64,000 nt of DNA from Sulfolobales archaeon Acd1 (lineage in GTDB: Archaea > Thermoproteota > Thermoprotei_A > Sulfolobales > Sulfolobaceae): positions 310,001-374,000 of the forward strand of contig APJY01000002.1 in assembly GCA_000389735.1 (NCBI GenBank), given 5' to 3'. Shown here in pieces: positions 42,448 to 51,482 of this stretch (positions are counted from its first letter, which is position 1; each line of letters starts with the position of its first letter). A model generated the notes under the pieces. The model was not told the origin of the DNA. It was given only the letters and a program-made list of their open reading frames with translations, and ran no database searches. The position numbers and the translations under genes are program-made.

Positions 42448-44301
42448 TCACCTCCTCCTCAAGGCCAGGGTTAACCCGCTCAGGACCAGCGAGGCTATGA
42501 ATGTGAACCCTGTCAGTGCGTACTGATAGTTGACCTGCGTCACGAGGGTCTCGTTCAACGGCGAGTTGACCGTGACGATTTGGCCGTTCTGAGCGCTGAG
42601 GGTTCCCACCCAGAGTCCGGTCTCGTAGAAGGGGATCGGCTGGTAGAGCGTTATCTGAGCTCCCTGGTTCACCCACTGAACGTTACCGTTGAGCGTCACC
42701 GCGAACTGCTTCTCGCCCTCTATCGGTATGGGGGGAACGTAGTGCTCCACCGTTAGCTCAAAGGGCTCGACCTGATACCTAACCCCTTGCGAGACTTGAA
42801 CGTAAGGGTTGACCTTCACTATTGCACCAACGGGAACCCACAGGGACTGAGTCAAACAGGTCGAGTTGTTCACCGTCACGTTAACGGGGAAGCTGGTGTT
42901 GAAGGCGATGAGGTACTCGGGCGACCACCTCGCCACGTAACTAGTCGGTTCAGTAACTCTGATGGCCTCTGGGTTCAGGAGCTCCAGCCTGTAAGTCGAA
43001 TTGACGTAGTAGTACTGAGGCGGTACGGTGACGTTCGAGCCAGCCATCACCCACTGGGACTTCAGGGTAACCTCGTAACCGTTCATGAAGGCCTTAAGTG
43101 GGAAGCTCGTGCTCACGTTCAGGTAGTAGTAAACTAGCTTCGTTACCTCGACGGACTTGGGCGAGTCGACGTATATTACGCTCAAGCTCGGTTCCAAGAC
43201 GATTTCCGTGCCGTTGGGGTAGACGGCTACCGTCTCGTTGAGCACTATCAGGGTGCCCCTCTTGTACCAGCCCGAGTAAACGGTTCCCGGCACGCCGTTC
43301 ACCGTCCCGTTCAAGGGAGAGGTCAGGTTGACGAAGTACATGTAGTAGCCTGAGACCTTCACGTAGACGTAAGAGTCGACCGTGAAAGAGGTAGGGTTGG
43401 CGTTAGTAATGTAGAACTGGACCCCCTTCGATACGTTGCTCGGGCCCGCCGTTATCTCTATCTGGGTTCCCTGGTCGAACCAACCCGTCGACAAGTACGA
43501 GGGCTTTCCGTCAACCAACGCGGGCACGGTGACGTTCTGCGAGAGCTCAACCAGGAACTGATACGTGATTCTAGGGGCGTAATTCAGGGGGGAGTCAAGC
43601 GTCAGGTTAAGCACAGGCGAAAGCGCTACCCTTTCGAAGGGCGTCAGGTAGTAGTAGGGGTTGATCTGGACGATCTTCGTCCCTCCTGGGAGCCAGCCCG
43701 AAGTCAAGGTCTGCAGCGTGCCGTTTACGTAAACCAAAACGGGATAGGGTGAGGAGACGTTAACGTAGTACTGCAGCTGCCAGTTCGCCTTGTACGTCCT
43801 TGGGGCGTTCACGACGAAGGAGCTTGGATTTAACAGCACGGCCCTCTCCCCGTTACCCAAGAGAGAGGCTTGGGGAGGCACGACCACCTGTGCGGAAGCG
43901 TTAACCCACAGGGGACCACTCACACTGACGTTACTCCCGTTAATTAGGACCGTTAACGGGTAGGCCGTTGAGACGTTCAGGAGGTATTGGGGCTGAACCT
44001 TAACGAAGATCGACACGTTGGACTTCAGGTAAACGAAGGTGACGTTGGGGATCAGGAGCAGCCTATTGCCGGGCGACAAGTAAGTATAGTTCTCCCTAGG
44101 CAGAGTTATCACGGTCCCAGCCGGGTAAAAGCCGGATTTCACGAGAGTCGGGGTGCCGTTAACCTCGCCCCACACGGGGTAGTTGATGGAAACGTAATAC
44201 TGCGGGACGCCGCTCGAGGACTGCGCGTGGCCCTCGGAACCCAACACAGCTAGGGCGGCGAGAAGAAGCGTTATCCCCAGTAATAGGATGCCTCGTCTCA
44301 A
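42448..44301 (-). CDS. Secreted repeat-rich surface protein with C-terminal anchor
   Basis: 617 residues. N-terminal signal peptide (basic RR, then ILLLGITLLLAALAVLG, ending near HAQS at 24-28) and a single C-terminal transmembrane helix followed by RRR. The body consists of seven to eight repeats of about 70-80 residues, each of the form Y-hydrophobic-V-N-V-S-P-V-VNGT...SGW-GT-I, starting near residues 35, 106, 182, 256, 324, 390 and 465 with a partial one near 540. At least fifteen N-x-S/T sequons predict heavy glycosylation. Probably a cell-surface stalk or adhesion protein. Single cysteine (C in NSTCLTQS). Confidence 0.8.
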   Translation of the reverse strand: MRRGILLLGITLLLAALAVLGSEGHAQSSSGVPQYYVSINYPVWGEVNGTPTLVKSGFYPAGTVITLPRENYTYLSPGNRLLLIPNVTFVYLKSNVSIFVKVQPQYLLNVSTAYPLTVLINGSNVSVSGPLWVNASAQVVVPPQASLLGNGERAVLLNPSSFVVNAPRTYKANWQLQYYVNVSSPYPVLVYVNGTLQTLTSGWLPGGTKIVQINPYYYLTPFERVALSPVLNLTLDSPLNYAPRITYQFLVELSQNVTVPALVDGKPSYLSTGWFDQGTQIEITAGPSNVSKGVQFYITNANPTSFTVDSYVYVKVSGYYMYFVNLTSPLNGTVNGVPGTVYSGWYKRGTLIVLNETVAVYPNGTEIVLEPSLSVIYVDSPKSVEVTKLVYYYLNVSTSFPLKAFMNGYEVTLKSQWVMAGSNVTVPPQYYYVNSTYRLELLNPEAIRVTEPTSYVARWSPEYLIAFNTSFPVNVTVNNSTCLTQSLWVPVGAIVKVNPYVQVSQGVRYQVEPFELTVEHYVPPIPIEGEKQFAVTLNGNVQWVNQGAQITLYQPIPFYETGLWVGTLSAQNGQIVTVNSPLNETLVTQVNYQYALTGFTFIASLVLSGLTLALRRR

Positions 44302-44499
44302 GGCCGTTTAGTTCAAAGGGCGAATACTCTCTATTTAGGTTTGCTCAACAGGCCAGTCGCGTCACGGCGTTACTCCAAATATCCTTCCTGGATAGCTCAG
44401 TTCTATCTCCTGGACCAGCCTGGTTAGAAACGTTACACGTGCCTTATAATCTCCAAAAAATTTAAATAGATTAATTATAGTTATTTCAGTGGGACAGTT

Positions 44500-45333
44500 A
44501 TGTCTTTTTATTCACACGAAGTTACGATCCAAGCCCCTAAGGACAGAGTAGTAAGCTTGCTGACGGATCCCTTCCTTCTCTCTGGCGTCTTCGGTCACGT
44601 CAATATACTAAGAGTATATGACAAGAAACAAGGAAAATACGTGGATTTATCTTCCCTTTCAAGCTTCTCTGACAGATTTTTGGTAGTGTACGTCTTCGGC
44701 ACCCCAGACACGAAGATGAACCTCTTTGAAGGGGAAATGGAGGGGCCAATATTTGAGGCGGGTAGTATAGTATACAGAGGATGGACGAAAGATCAAAAGT
44801 TCACATGGGGAGTTAGATTCGAAGCGAAGGCGATTAAGCCTATGGAGACGCTCGTAAGGATCTTTGTAAACGCTGACTACTATGTTTCAGGTCTGGATAG
44901 ACTACTAGGGAGGACGCCTTTCGCCTTAGCTCAACACATTGTAGAAGAGCACATAATACCGTACGTCAAATACTACTTTAAGACCGAGAGCGGAATCGGA
45001 TTGGAGGGTATAACACCGACGAAACTACTGGACGAACAAGGCCTATTCAGTCAAATAATACCGAAGATAACGAAAATGAGCGGAGACGTGGAATACGGAG
45101 TCGCGGTTATAAAAGGAGAAAACGTAAGCGGGAAAATGTGGATTAAAAACGGAAAAATTGCGGGAATAGAGGTGAACCACAAGGGCCAAACACTACAGGG
45201 ACAGGACGCTATGCTCGAGCTGGTAAGTCTACTCACTCCAGTCAGAGTAACACTTTACGCGGTAAATTTGGATGAAGCCTTGATGTTCAATCTCGAAAAA
45301 TACGTACTCGCTAATGCTACTCAAGGATACTGA
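44500..45333 (+). CDS. Unknown protein, SRPBCC-like N-terminal domain
   Basis: 277 residues. The N-terminal half has the pattern of a START/polyketide-cyclase-like lipid-binding fold: HEVTIQAPKDRVVSLLTDP at the start, the strand YRGWTKDQKFTWGVRFEAKAI near 93-113, and a final long helix LAQHIVEEHIIPYVKYYF. The second half (from about 175: GLFSQIIPKITKMSGDVEYGVAVIKGE, then a beta part) is a separate domain. AT-richer than its neighbours. TATA ATTTAAATAG (44459-44468). No family assigned with confidence. Confidence 0.55.
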   Translation: MSFYSHEVTIQAPKDRVVSLLTDPFLLSGVFGHVNILRVYDKKQGKYVDLSSLSSFSDRFLVVYVFGTPDTKMNLFEGEMEGPIFEAGSIVYRGWTKDQKFTWGVRFEAKAIKPMETLVRIFVNADYYVSGLDRLLGRTPFALAQHIVEEHIIPYVKYYFKTESGIGLEGITPTKLLDEQGLFSQIIPKITKMSGDVEYGVAVIKGENVSGKMWIKNGKIAGIEVNHKGQTLQGQDAMLELVSLLTPVRVTLYAVNLDEALMFNLEKYVLANATQGY

Positions 45334-45474
45334 TTTCCTTTTCGCCCTCGAGAGCTGAGGCCTTTATTCCCTTAACTCAATTTTTGTAAACGTTTGTAGT
45401 TCAGCGATCTGAAACTTCAGCGAGTGCGGAACAGTCAGTTTTAAATAATTTAGGGTGGCCCTAATATTGCTCAG

Positions 45475-46401
45475 GTGATACCGATGCTGAACCTCAGCGA
45501 GATCCTGAACCCGTCCTCTGGCCTACCCCTTCCTACAATACTAGCCGTGTCCTTCATTCTTGGGCTTCTTCACGGCGCCACTCCGGACGAACATACGTGG
45601 CCCATAACGTTCAGTTACGCTGTCGGGAAGTACAGCACTAGGGGAGGGATGAAGGCTGGGTTCCTCTTCTCGTCGGGCTTCACGATTCAGAGGGCTTTCC
45701 TGACTACCTTAGGTTATTTGGGTTTGGCCAGCTTCTACCAACAGTACGACCTCGACGGGCCGGTTTACGTCGTTGTGGGCATAGCGATGACAGTTGCTGG
45801 AGCTTACGTTCTCAAGGGGAGGTACTTGCACCTACCGGTTGACGTTCTCCTGAGAGGGAAAGAGCATCATACCTCCGAGGTCGGATCCACGAAGTTCCAC
45901 GAGACGGAGCTACACGACGTACCCCTGGGGATGACGGTAGTTCACGGCCTCATAGCGGGGTTCGGCTTCGGGGCCTACGCCTCGATAATAACGTTCGTCC
46001 TGGCCCCCCAGGTAGGTAGCCTTTGGTTGGCTCCCCTTCCCGGAGTGATGTTCGGTCTCGGAACTATGCTGATGCAGATAATCTTCGGTGCGATCTTCGG
46101 AAACCTGATGAGGTTGAAAAGGCTCACGGAGCAACAGATCACTAAAATAGCCAGGAAGGTCGCGGGTACCACCCTCTTCTACGGCGGTTGGCTGTTCGTG
46201 GTCGCAGGCTTATTGATATTGGCCCTCCCGATCGTAGATCAGTGGGGCATCAGCACGGGAAATCCGGTGCCTAACCTGGATCAGATAAACGTCGGAACCG
46301 TCCTGGTTCTCAGCGTCGTGGGGGTGATCGGAATAGGCTCTATGGTTAGGGAGATACTAAGGGCCTCCCCTGCGTCACAACAGCCCTTTAGCGGCCGTTG
46401 A
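45475..46401 (+). CDS. Nickel/cobalt-type membrane transporter (NicO/UreH-like)
   Basis: 308 residues, six to seven hydrophobic helices, with histidine motifs typical of metal permeases: LGLLHGATPDEHTW at about 29-42 and VVHGLIAGFGFGAY at about 154-167. A His-rich cytosolic loop (EHHTSEVGSTKFHETELHD) separates the halves. Related to HoxN/NicO/RcnA and UreH families. Start GTG 45475 (TATA TTTTAAATAATTT at 45440-45452 predicts initiation there), ATG 45484 possible. Confidence 0.8.
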   Translation: MIPMLNLSEILNPSSGLPLPTILAVSFILGLLHGATPDEHTWPITFSYAVGKYSTRGGMKAGFLFSSGFTIQRAFLTTLGYLGLASFYQQYDLDGPVYVVVGIAMTVAGAYVLKGRYLHLPVDVLLRGKEHHTSEVGSTKFHETELHDVPLGMTVVHGLIAGFGFGAYASIITFVLAPQVGSLWLAPLPGVMFGLGTMLMQIIFGAIFGNLMRLKRLTEQQITKIARKVAGTTLFYGGWLFVVAGLLILALPIVDQWGISTGNPVPNLDQINVGTVLVLSVVGVIGIGSMVREILRASPASQQPFSGR

Positions 46402-46494
46402 TAATCAGCCGTAAGTTTTTTGTAAATAACGTCAACTCTACGTAGGTAAGCAAATATTAAACACGAGGGTATAGAGAGGTCTTTGAGGATAGAA

Positions 46495-46662
46495 ATGGAC
46501 CTGTTGAAGTTCCTCCTGAAGCTCCTGACCTTCCTCCTCTATCTCAAGCCGATCGTGGGAAGCGTGATAGTCCTGCTATTCTTCCTAGCCTTAAACTTCG
46601 CCTTCCTCTTCGCCCTGGGAGCTTTAGCGTTTGCCCTTCAGGTAGCCCGCGGCGTAAGTTAG
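46495..46662 (+). CDS. Small transmembrane protein (55 aa)
   Basis: Too short for most gene callers. ATG 46495 opens MDLLKFLLKLLTFLLYLKP, then VGSVIVLLFFLALNFAFLF and ALGALAFALQV, ending RGVS. Two hydrophobic helices. A Shine-Dalgarno GAGG lies about 9 nt upstream and a TATA (AAATATTAAAC, 46451-46461) about 40 nt upstream. The end overlaps by 39 nt the convergent membrane-protein gene 46624-47163. The combination of signals makes it a likely real gene; function unknown. Confidence 0.6.
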   Translation: MDLLKFLLKLLTFLLYLKPIVGSVIVLLFFLALNFAFLFALGALAFALQVARGVS

Positions 46663-47163
46663 CACGCCTAGGAGAGTTAACGCGAATCCCAAGGCCTTAA
46701 AGGCTTCAGGGTTACCGACCGCGTAGGCCTGGAGCACCCTGAGCTCCGCGGTGGCGTTGATCACTGCCTTAGTCGAGTTCACTACTTCGGGTACCTTGAT
46801 CACCTTCTGCGTAGTGACGTTGGTGCAGTTGGTGGATACCGTGTAATTAACGACCTCAAACCTCTCCGTAACGTACCTCTCGTAAAGCAGCTTCAACGTC
46901 CAGTTGCCTGGATGGAGGTAAAGCACGACTGGAAGTTCACTGACGTGGCTCAGGCCGTCTGGCTCGATCACCTCAACGTAGCCCGTCACGTTGGTCGAGT
47001 TAATGTAGACTTTCAACTCCGAGAGCTGTACGAAGCTCGGAACGTCAACGGTGAGCGTGTTGCTGAAAGAATACGTGTAAGAGTAGGGCACGCTGAAGGT
47101 CACAAGCGAGATGCCGAGGAAGGCCACGCCTATCGCTAAGAGGAGCGAGCCCAGCCACCTCAT
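46624..47163 (-). CDS. Membrane protein with extracytoplasmic beta domain
   Basis: 179 residues. N-terminal hydrophobic helix (LGSLLLAIGVAFLGISLVTF), an outside-facing beta-rich part (residues 27-140) with N-glycosylation sequons (NSTN, NCTN, NSTK, NATA) and two cysteines close together (NCTN), and a C-terminal helix (ALGFALTLLGVLTYAAGYL) ending in KGKR. Its start overlaps the stop of the upstream ABC-2 permease gene by 4 nt, so it is a component of that export system. Likely a substrate-binding or accessory subunit; not a recognised family. Confidence 0.65.
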   Translation of the reverse strand: MRWLGSLLLAIGVAFLGISLVTFSVPYSYTYSFSNTLTVDVPSFVQLSELKVYINSTNVTGYVEVIEPDGLSHVSELPVVLYLHPGNWTLKLLYERYVTERFEVVNYTVSTNCTNVTTQKVIKVPEVVNSTKAVINATAELRVLQAYAVGNPEAFKALGFALTLLGVLTYAAGYLKGKR

Positions 47164-47915
47164 AGATCCATCCTCCTGAAGTTCAGCAGGGTTATAACGT
47201 AGAGGAGTGCCCCAAGGATGAGGTCTATCAGGACGCCGAGGGTTAGGGCGTCAGCCAGGGCGCCGAAGTACCTGGAGGGTAACAGCGTTTCGGCCACGGC
47301 TATCACGTAAGGGTTAGTCCACGAGATGAGGGGGAGGAAGTTCAGGTTCTTAGATATAATGAGCCCGAACTCACCGACTCCTCCCCCAACGAAGATGGCG
47401 GAGAGAAGGAATATCGAGGTAAGCACGCTCGCTCCTGGCGACTTCAGCAGGAATGTGGTCAGGTAAATGACACCCGTGCTGAAGAGGTAGCCTGCAGAGA
47501 AGATGACCAGCATAGAGGAAGAATAGGGGTTCAGGATTCCGGCCAAATCGAGATAAACTGTCTCTATCGCCAAGAAAGTAAACAAAGGTATAACGACGTC
47601 AGAGACCATGGCCATGAGAAAGAAGGAAGTCCTCGAGACGGGCATGGTCAGGTATGAGGACACGAAGCCCTGATAGACGTGCTCGCCCGTCACGAAAATC
47701 ACGTTCCTAAGCGCTAAGGCGATCGCGGCGGTCTCGCTCACGTTTATCATAGGTATGAACGACAGGACTAGCCCGTAAGGCTGGAACCCTCCCCTTATCA
47801 GGAAGGCGGGTATCATAACGTTGCCCGCTATCATTGCTGGAACTATCAGCTCGAGGGTGGGGCTCTTGTACCGCTCCTTCAGCACTACCCTGAAGACCTT
47901 AAGGGCGGAGGACAC
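47160..47915 (-). CDS. ABC-2 type transporter permease
   Basis: 251 residues with six predicted helices and the general ABC-2 permease layout; the N-terminus SSALKVFRVVLKERYKS is a cytosolic amphipathic helix. Between the ATPase gene (2 nt upstream) and the small membrane protein gene (4-nt overlap), so the three form a transporter operon. Exporter of unknown substrate. Confidence 0.8.
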   Translation of the reverse strand: MSSALKVFRVVLKERYKSPTLELIVPAMIAGNVMIPAFLIRGGFQPYGLVLSFIPMINVSETAAIALALRNVIFVTGEHVYQGFVSSYLTMPVSRTSFFLMAMVSDVVIPLFTFLAIETVYLDLAGILNPYSSSMLVIFSAGYLFSTGVIYLTTFLLKSPGASVLTSIFLLSAIFVGGGVGEFGLIISKNLNFLPLISWTNPYVIAVAETLLPSRYFGALADALTLGVLIDLILGALLYVITLLNFRRMDL

Positions 47916-47917
47916 GG

Positions 47918-48778
47918 TTACCCCCCTAGGTTCGTGTACTTCTTGAAGGCCTCGTCGAGGCTGGACCTCCTGGCTATCAGCACTCTGACCCCGGCCTTCT
48001 CTAGAGAGCTGATCGCCTCAGCCATGTCGACCCTAACGACCAAGTAGGCCCCGTCCTTCCTCACGTCCCTGCCCGAAAGCACAGAAAGGGCCTTCTCGAC
48101 GTTATCCACCAGGAGATAGATCTCCTCTCCCCTATCAAGGGCCTCCCCCAGGGGTCCCTCGAAGGTTACTCTCCCGTCGCTTATGAACACCACCCTATCT
48201 ATCACCCTCTCGAGCTCGGAGAGCACGTGAGAGGAGATCAGGAACGTGACCCCCTTCCTGTTCAACTCCTTTATCCTCTCGTAGAGCTCGTTCCTGGCAG
48301 GTGGGTCTAGGTTGGCTGCAGGTTCATCAGCGATTATCAGCTTAGGGGACTTGAGCAACGCCGCGGCGAGCTGAACCCTTTGGGCCAAACCGGAGGACAG
48401 CTCGGAAAGCTTCTTCTTGAGGTGAACCTTGAGATCGAACTCCTCGATCGCTTTCTTAACGTCTCCCCCGAAGACCGCGGCCTGATCCTCCAAGTACTCG
48501 AGGACGGTGTCGGTAGGAGGGTACATCAGCCTCGTGAAGACGAACGACACCTCGTTCATCACCTCCACGTCCTCGAAGGGGTCCCTCCCCAGTAGCCTCA
48601 CTTCACCGGAATCAGGCCTCACGAGGCCCGCCATTACCTTGATTGTAGTAGTCTTCCCCGCTCCGTTGGGGCCTACGAAGCCCGTCACGCTACCCTCCTG
48701 GACGTTGAAGCTGACCCCCTTGAGCGCCTGATACCTCCCGAAGCTCTTCCTGACGTCTTTGAGAGAGATGGCCGTCAT
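47918..48778 (-). CDS. ABC transporter ATP-binding protein
   Basis: 286 residues: Walker A GPNGAGKTTT at 36-45, signature LSSGLAQRVQLA near 137-148, Walker B LIIADEPAANLDPP near 155-168, and the H-loop ISSHVLSELERV near 187. The C-terminal DUF4162-like region (VDNVEKALSVL...) is that of ABC-2 exporter ATPases. First gene of the operon with the permease. Confidence 0.93.
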   Translation of the reverse strand: MTAISLKDVRKSFGRYQALKGVSFNVQEGSVTGFVGPNGAGKTTTIKVMAGLVRPDSGEVRLLGRDPFEDVEVMNEVSFVFTRLMYPPTDTVLEYLEDQAAVFGGDVKKAIEEFDLKVHLKKKLSELSSGLAQRVQLAAALLKSPKLIIADEPAANLDPPARNELYERIKELNRKGVTFLISSHVLSELERVIDRVVFISDGRVTFEGPLGEALDRGEEIYLLVDNVEKALSVLSGRDVRKDGAYLVVRVDMAEAISSLEKAGVRVLIARRSSLDEAFKKYTNLGG

Positions 48779-48873
48779 TAATCGGCTTCGGGATTCGAGA
48801 CGTTCCCTTAAAATCGTTATTCCAACCCTATGCTTAAGCGAAGCCTATAAGGGTAATGGGAACTCTACTCCGA

Positions 48874-50604
48874 ATGATAGCCTGCACGAGGGACTGTTAC
48901 GACACCTGCGTCTTCGACGACAACTTCAGGCCGATAAAGAGCGAGCCGACCTTCGGCTTCACCTGCTCCAGAGGAAACGCGGACCTGAGGAGGAACGAGT
49001 CTAACAGGCTTTTGAGCCCAATCGTATACGGCCGCGAGGCGAGCTTAGAGGAGGCCGTGAGGGAAATAGTGAGGACGGTAAAGTCGTTGAGGCCGGAAGA
49101 GATCCTCCACGTGGAGTACGACGGTAACCAGGGGCTACTGACCTGGTATTACCCCGCCAGGTTCTGGAACGCCGTAGGTTCCGCCTCCACGGACTACTCC
49201 ATATGCAGCTCCGAGGGGCACGCCGCCCTCAAGGAAGCCTGGGGGTGCAGCTGCGGGGCTGGGGTGGAGGAATTCAAGAGGGCTAGGGCCTTCGCCTTGT
49301 GGGGTTCCAACGCGAGCGTCTCCTTCATCCACGGCTGGCACCTCATGAAAGATAAGTACAAGATAGTCATAGACGTTTGGAAGAGCGAGACCGCGAGGAA
49401 GGCCGAGAAGAGCTACATAATTAGGCCCTCCACCGACGGCTGGCTGGCTTTAGGAGTGATTAAGGTCCTCGTCTCAAGGGGCTACGGCGACCTGAGCGAC
49501 GTTGAGGAGCCCGAGAGGCTGAAGGAACTGCTCGACAGGGTCACTGTAACTGACGTGGCCGAGGTCACCGGGCTGAGCGAGGAGGACATAGTCGAGCTGG
49601 CGGAGCTCTATTACTACTATGAGCCTCTGACCGTGATAGGCTTCGCTCTAGGGAGGACCTTCGACGGCTTCAACTCCGTTACGTTGATCTCCCTTATCCC
49701 CGCGGTGTTGGGACTGGGGAGGTGGTTCTACTACTCCAACACTTACTCCTTAGGCGTCGACTTCGACTACCTTAGGGGCTTACACTTAGCGAGGCCGTCG
49801 AGGGTAGTGGGCATGGCCGAGGTGGGCGAGGAAGTGGAGAAGGGCAAAATAAAGGCCCTCTTCGTGTGGAACTCCAACCCCATTCTCACCCTCCCCTTAG
49901 GGAATAGGATAGCTGAGGCCGCTCAGGAGGGCAGGCTCTTCCTGGCGGTCCACGACCCATTCGTGACTGAAACCGTTAAGGCGGCGAGCGTCGCGGTCCC
50001 CGCCCCCACTTACCTCGAGAAGCACGACGTGGTCTACAGCTACTGGCACGATTACCTGGTCTACAACGAGCCGATTAGGCCGAGGAAAGGGATTACTGAA
50101 CCGGAGCTGATGAGGGCTTTGGCTAAGGAGTACGGCCTCACCCACCCCTTGGTCGAGGAGGACCCCTGGGAAGCCGTCAACGTAGCCTTGAGGGGGACCG
50201 GAGTGACGCTCGAGGAACTCAGGGAGAAGAAGGTAGTTAAGGTGAAGCGAAAGGTGCCGTCAAGCAGGCCAACTGCCAAAAGCGTGTCAATGCCGAAGAG
50301 GCCTAAAGACGGCGTTTACCTGGTGTTCAGCTCCCACCCCACCTCGACCAACACCCAGTTTACAGAAGTTTACGGTTACCCTAAGGATTTGTTGACGAAC
50401 GACTACGAGGGACAGATCACCCTCACGACAGGTTTCGGCGAGGTGACCGTGCGAGTCAGGAGGAGCGAGCTCGTGCCCAAGGGGGTGATAGTGGCTTACA
50501 AGCCCTCGCTGAAGCTGGGGCTCAATGAGATCGTCCCTCCGTTGAAGGGAAGGACGGGAACCCCTCCGATAAACTCGACCCTGGTAGAGTTAAGGAAGCC
50601 CTGA
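48874..50604 (+). CDS. Molybdopterin oxidoreductase (formate dehydrogenase-like)
   Basis: Up to 582 residues (ATG 48856) or 576 (ATG 48874). The N-terminal 4Fe-4S set C-x3-C-x3-C-x18-C (ACTRDCYDTCVF then TCSRG) and the Mo/W-ligand region DYSICSSEGH with a Cys (C117 of the longer form) mark the DMSO-reductase family; a C-terminal beta barrel (ending TGTPPINSTLVEL) binds the pterins. A TATA-like CCTATAAGG at 48844-48852 predicts initiation near 48874, which favours the second ATG. Short for the family (FdhF about 715), without recognisable partner subunits beside it. Confidence 0.8.
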   Translation: MIACTRDCYDTCVFDDNFRPIKSEPTFGFTCSRGNADLRRNESNRLLSPIVYGREASLEEAVREIVRTVKSLRPEEILHVEYDGNQGLLTWYYPARFWNAVGSASTDYSICSSEGHAALKEAWGCSCGAGVEEFKRARAFALWGSNASVSFIHGWHLMKDKYKIVIDVWKSETARKAEKSYIIRPSTDGWLALGVIKVLVSRGYGDLSDVEEPERLKELLDRVTVTDVAEVTGLSEEDIVELAELYYYYEPLTVIGFALGRTFDGFNSVTLISLIPAVLGLGRWFYYSNTYSLGVDFDYLRGLHLARPSRVVGMAEVGEEVEKGKIKALFVWNSNPILTLPLGNRIAEAAQEGRLFLAVHDPFVTETVKAASVAVPAPTYLEKHDVVYSYWHDYLVYNEPIRPRKGITEPELMRALAKEYGLTHPLVEEDPWEAVNVALRGTGVTLEELREKKVVKVKRKVPSSRPTAKSVSMPKRPKDGVYLVFSSHPTSTNTQFTEVYGYPKDLLTNDYEGQITLTTGFGEVTVRVRRSELVPKGVIVAYKPSLKLGLNEIVPPLKGRTGTPPINSTLVELRKP

Positions 50605-50738
50605 CCGATCCCCGTTAACTAAGGGAGGAATAGAGCCACTCCTCAACGAACTTCTAGTCCCGTAAAGGCGGTTCCGAGCCGAAAGAGATATAGCTTACGT
50701 GAGCCTCGACCTTGAATTCCTTTGTGATGATCCCACCC

Positions 50739-51449
50739 TCAGAGCCCTTCGAAGGGCGACCTCACTTCCACCATGGGCCTGAAGCTCGCCCCGTTCTTGA
50801 GCCCGATTATTTCGGCGAGGATAGACACGGCTATCTCACCAGGGGAAGCGGTACCAATGTCGAGGCCAGCGGGGCTCCTCAGTCTTTTCCTTAAATCGTC
50901 CAACTTGTGGCCCCTCCTGAGGAGCTCCCTGATCGAGTCCTGAGCCCTCCTCCTGCTCGCCATCAAGGCTACGTACCAGGCCCCCTTCTTTAACGCTGTG
51001 TCAACTGCGTCAATGTCGTACTCCCTTCCCCCCTCATTCGCTACAACCACCGCGGTCCTCTCGTTAACGACGTTGCCCAGCTCTTCAAGCTTGGCTGTCA
51101 ACACGTCCTTCGGAGGCAGTGGGGAGTCGGTGACGTAAACCACGGCGAAGCCTGAGGCCTGAGCGGTTTCGACTATTTTTCTAGATATTAGCCCGCTACC
51201 GACTACGACTAGAGGGATCGCCGGGTCGTACCTGGTGGCTATTACATAGCCGTCCTCGAAGTCCTTCCTTACCCTCCCCGCCTGAAGGGCCTCCTTATAA
51301 TAGGCCAAGTGCCTGAAGTCCCCGACTATTAGGACCCCGTCCGCGATCAGGCTCCTTACCTCCACGTCGCCCCTCTTCTCGATTACCACCACGGCGGTCT
51401 TACCGTTGGCTATCAGCGAGCTCAGTAGGGGGAAGATGGTACAAGAAGA
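50739..51449 (-). CDS. XdhC/CoxI-like protein
   Basis: A Rossmann-fold protein of the XdhC family, which inserts sulfurated molybdenum cofactor into xanthine dehydrogenase-type enzymes. IPLVVVGSGLISRKIVETAQASG is the dinucleotide-fold start (about residue 80 of the shorter form), followed by VVYVTDSP and the conserved AWYVALMASRRRAQ, and the end RSPAGLDIGTASPGEIAVSILAEIIG is a family hallmark. The open frame extends to 51530, but that part overlaps the divergent nadM start; the GTG at 51449 (VSSCTIFPLLSSL) is the probable start. The likely client is the large molybdenum subunit at 36.5 kb. Confidence 0.85.
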   Translation of the reverse strand, partial: SSCTIFPLLSSLIANGKTAVVVIEKRGDVEVRSLIADGVLIVGDFRHLAYYKEALQAGRVRKDFEDGYVIATRYDPAIPLVVVGSGLISRKIVETAQASGFAVVYVTDSPLPPKDVLTAKLEELGNVVNERTAVVVANEGGREYDIDAVDTALKKGAWYVALMASRRRAQDSIRELLRRGHKLDDLRKRLRSPAGLDIGTASPGEIAVSILAEIIGLKNGASFRPMVEVRSPFEGL

Positions 51450-51482
51450 CACATTATCCTCGACGATAACCGTGGATATAAG

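Noticed and set aside
42279-42500. 73-codon plus-strand frame in the intergenic gap
   Set aside because: No TATA or ribosome site, and its end is antisense to the surface-protein gene; kept only as a remark on the gap.
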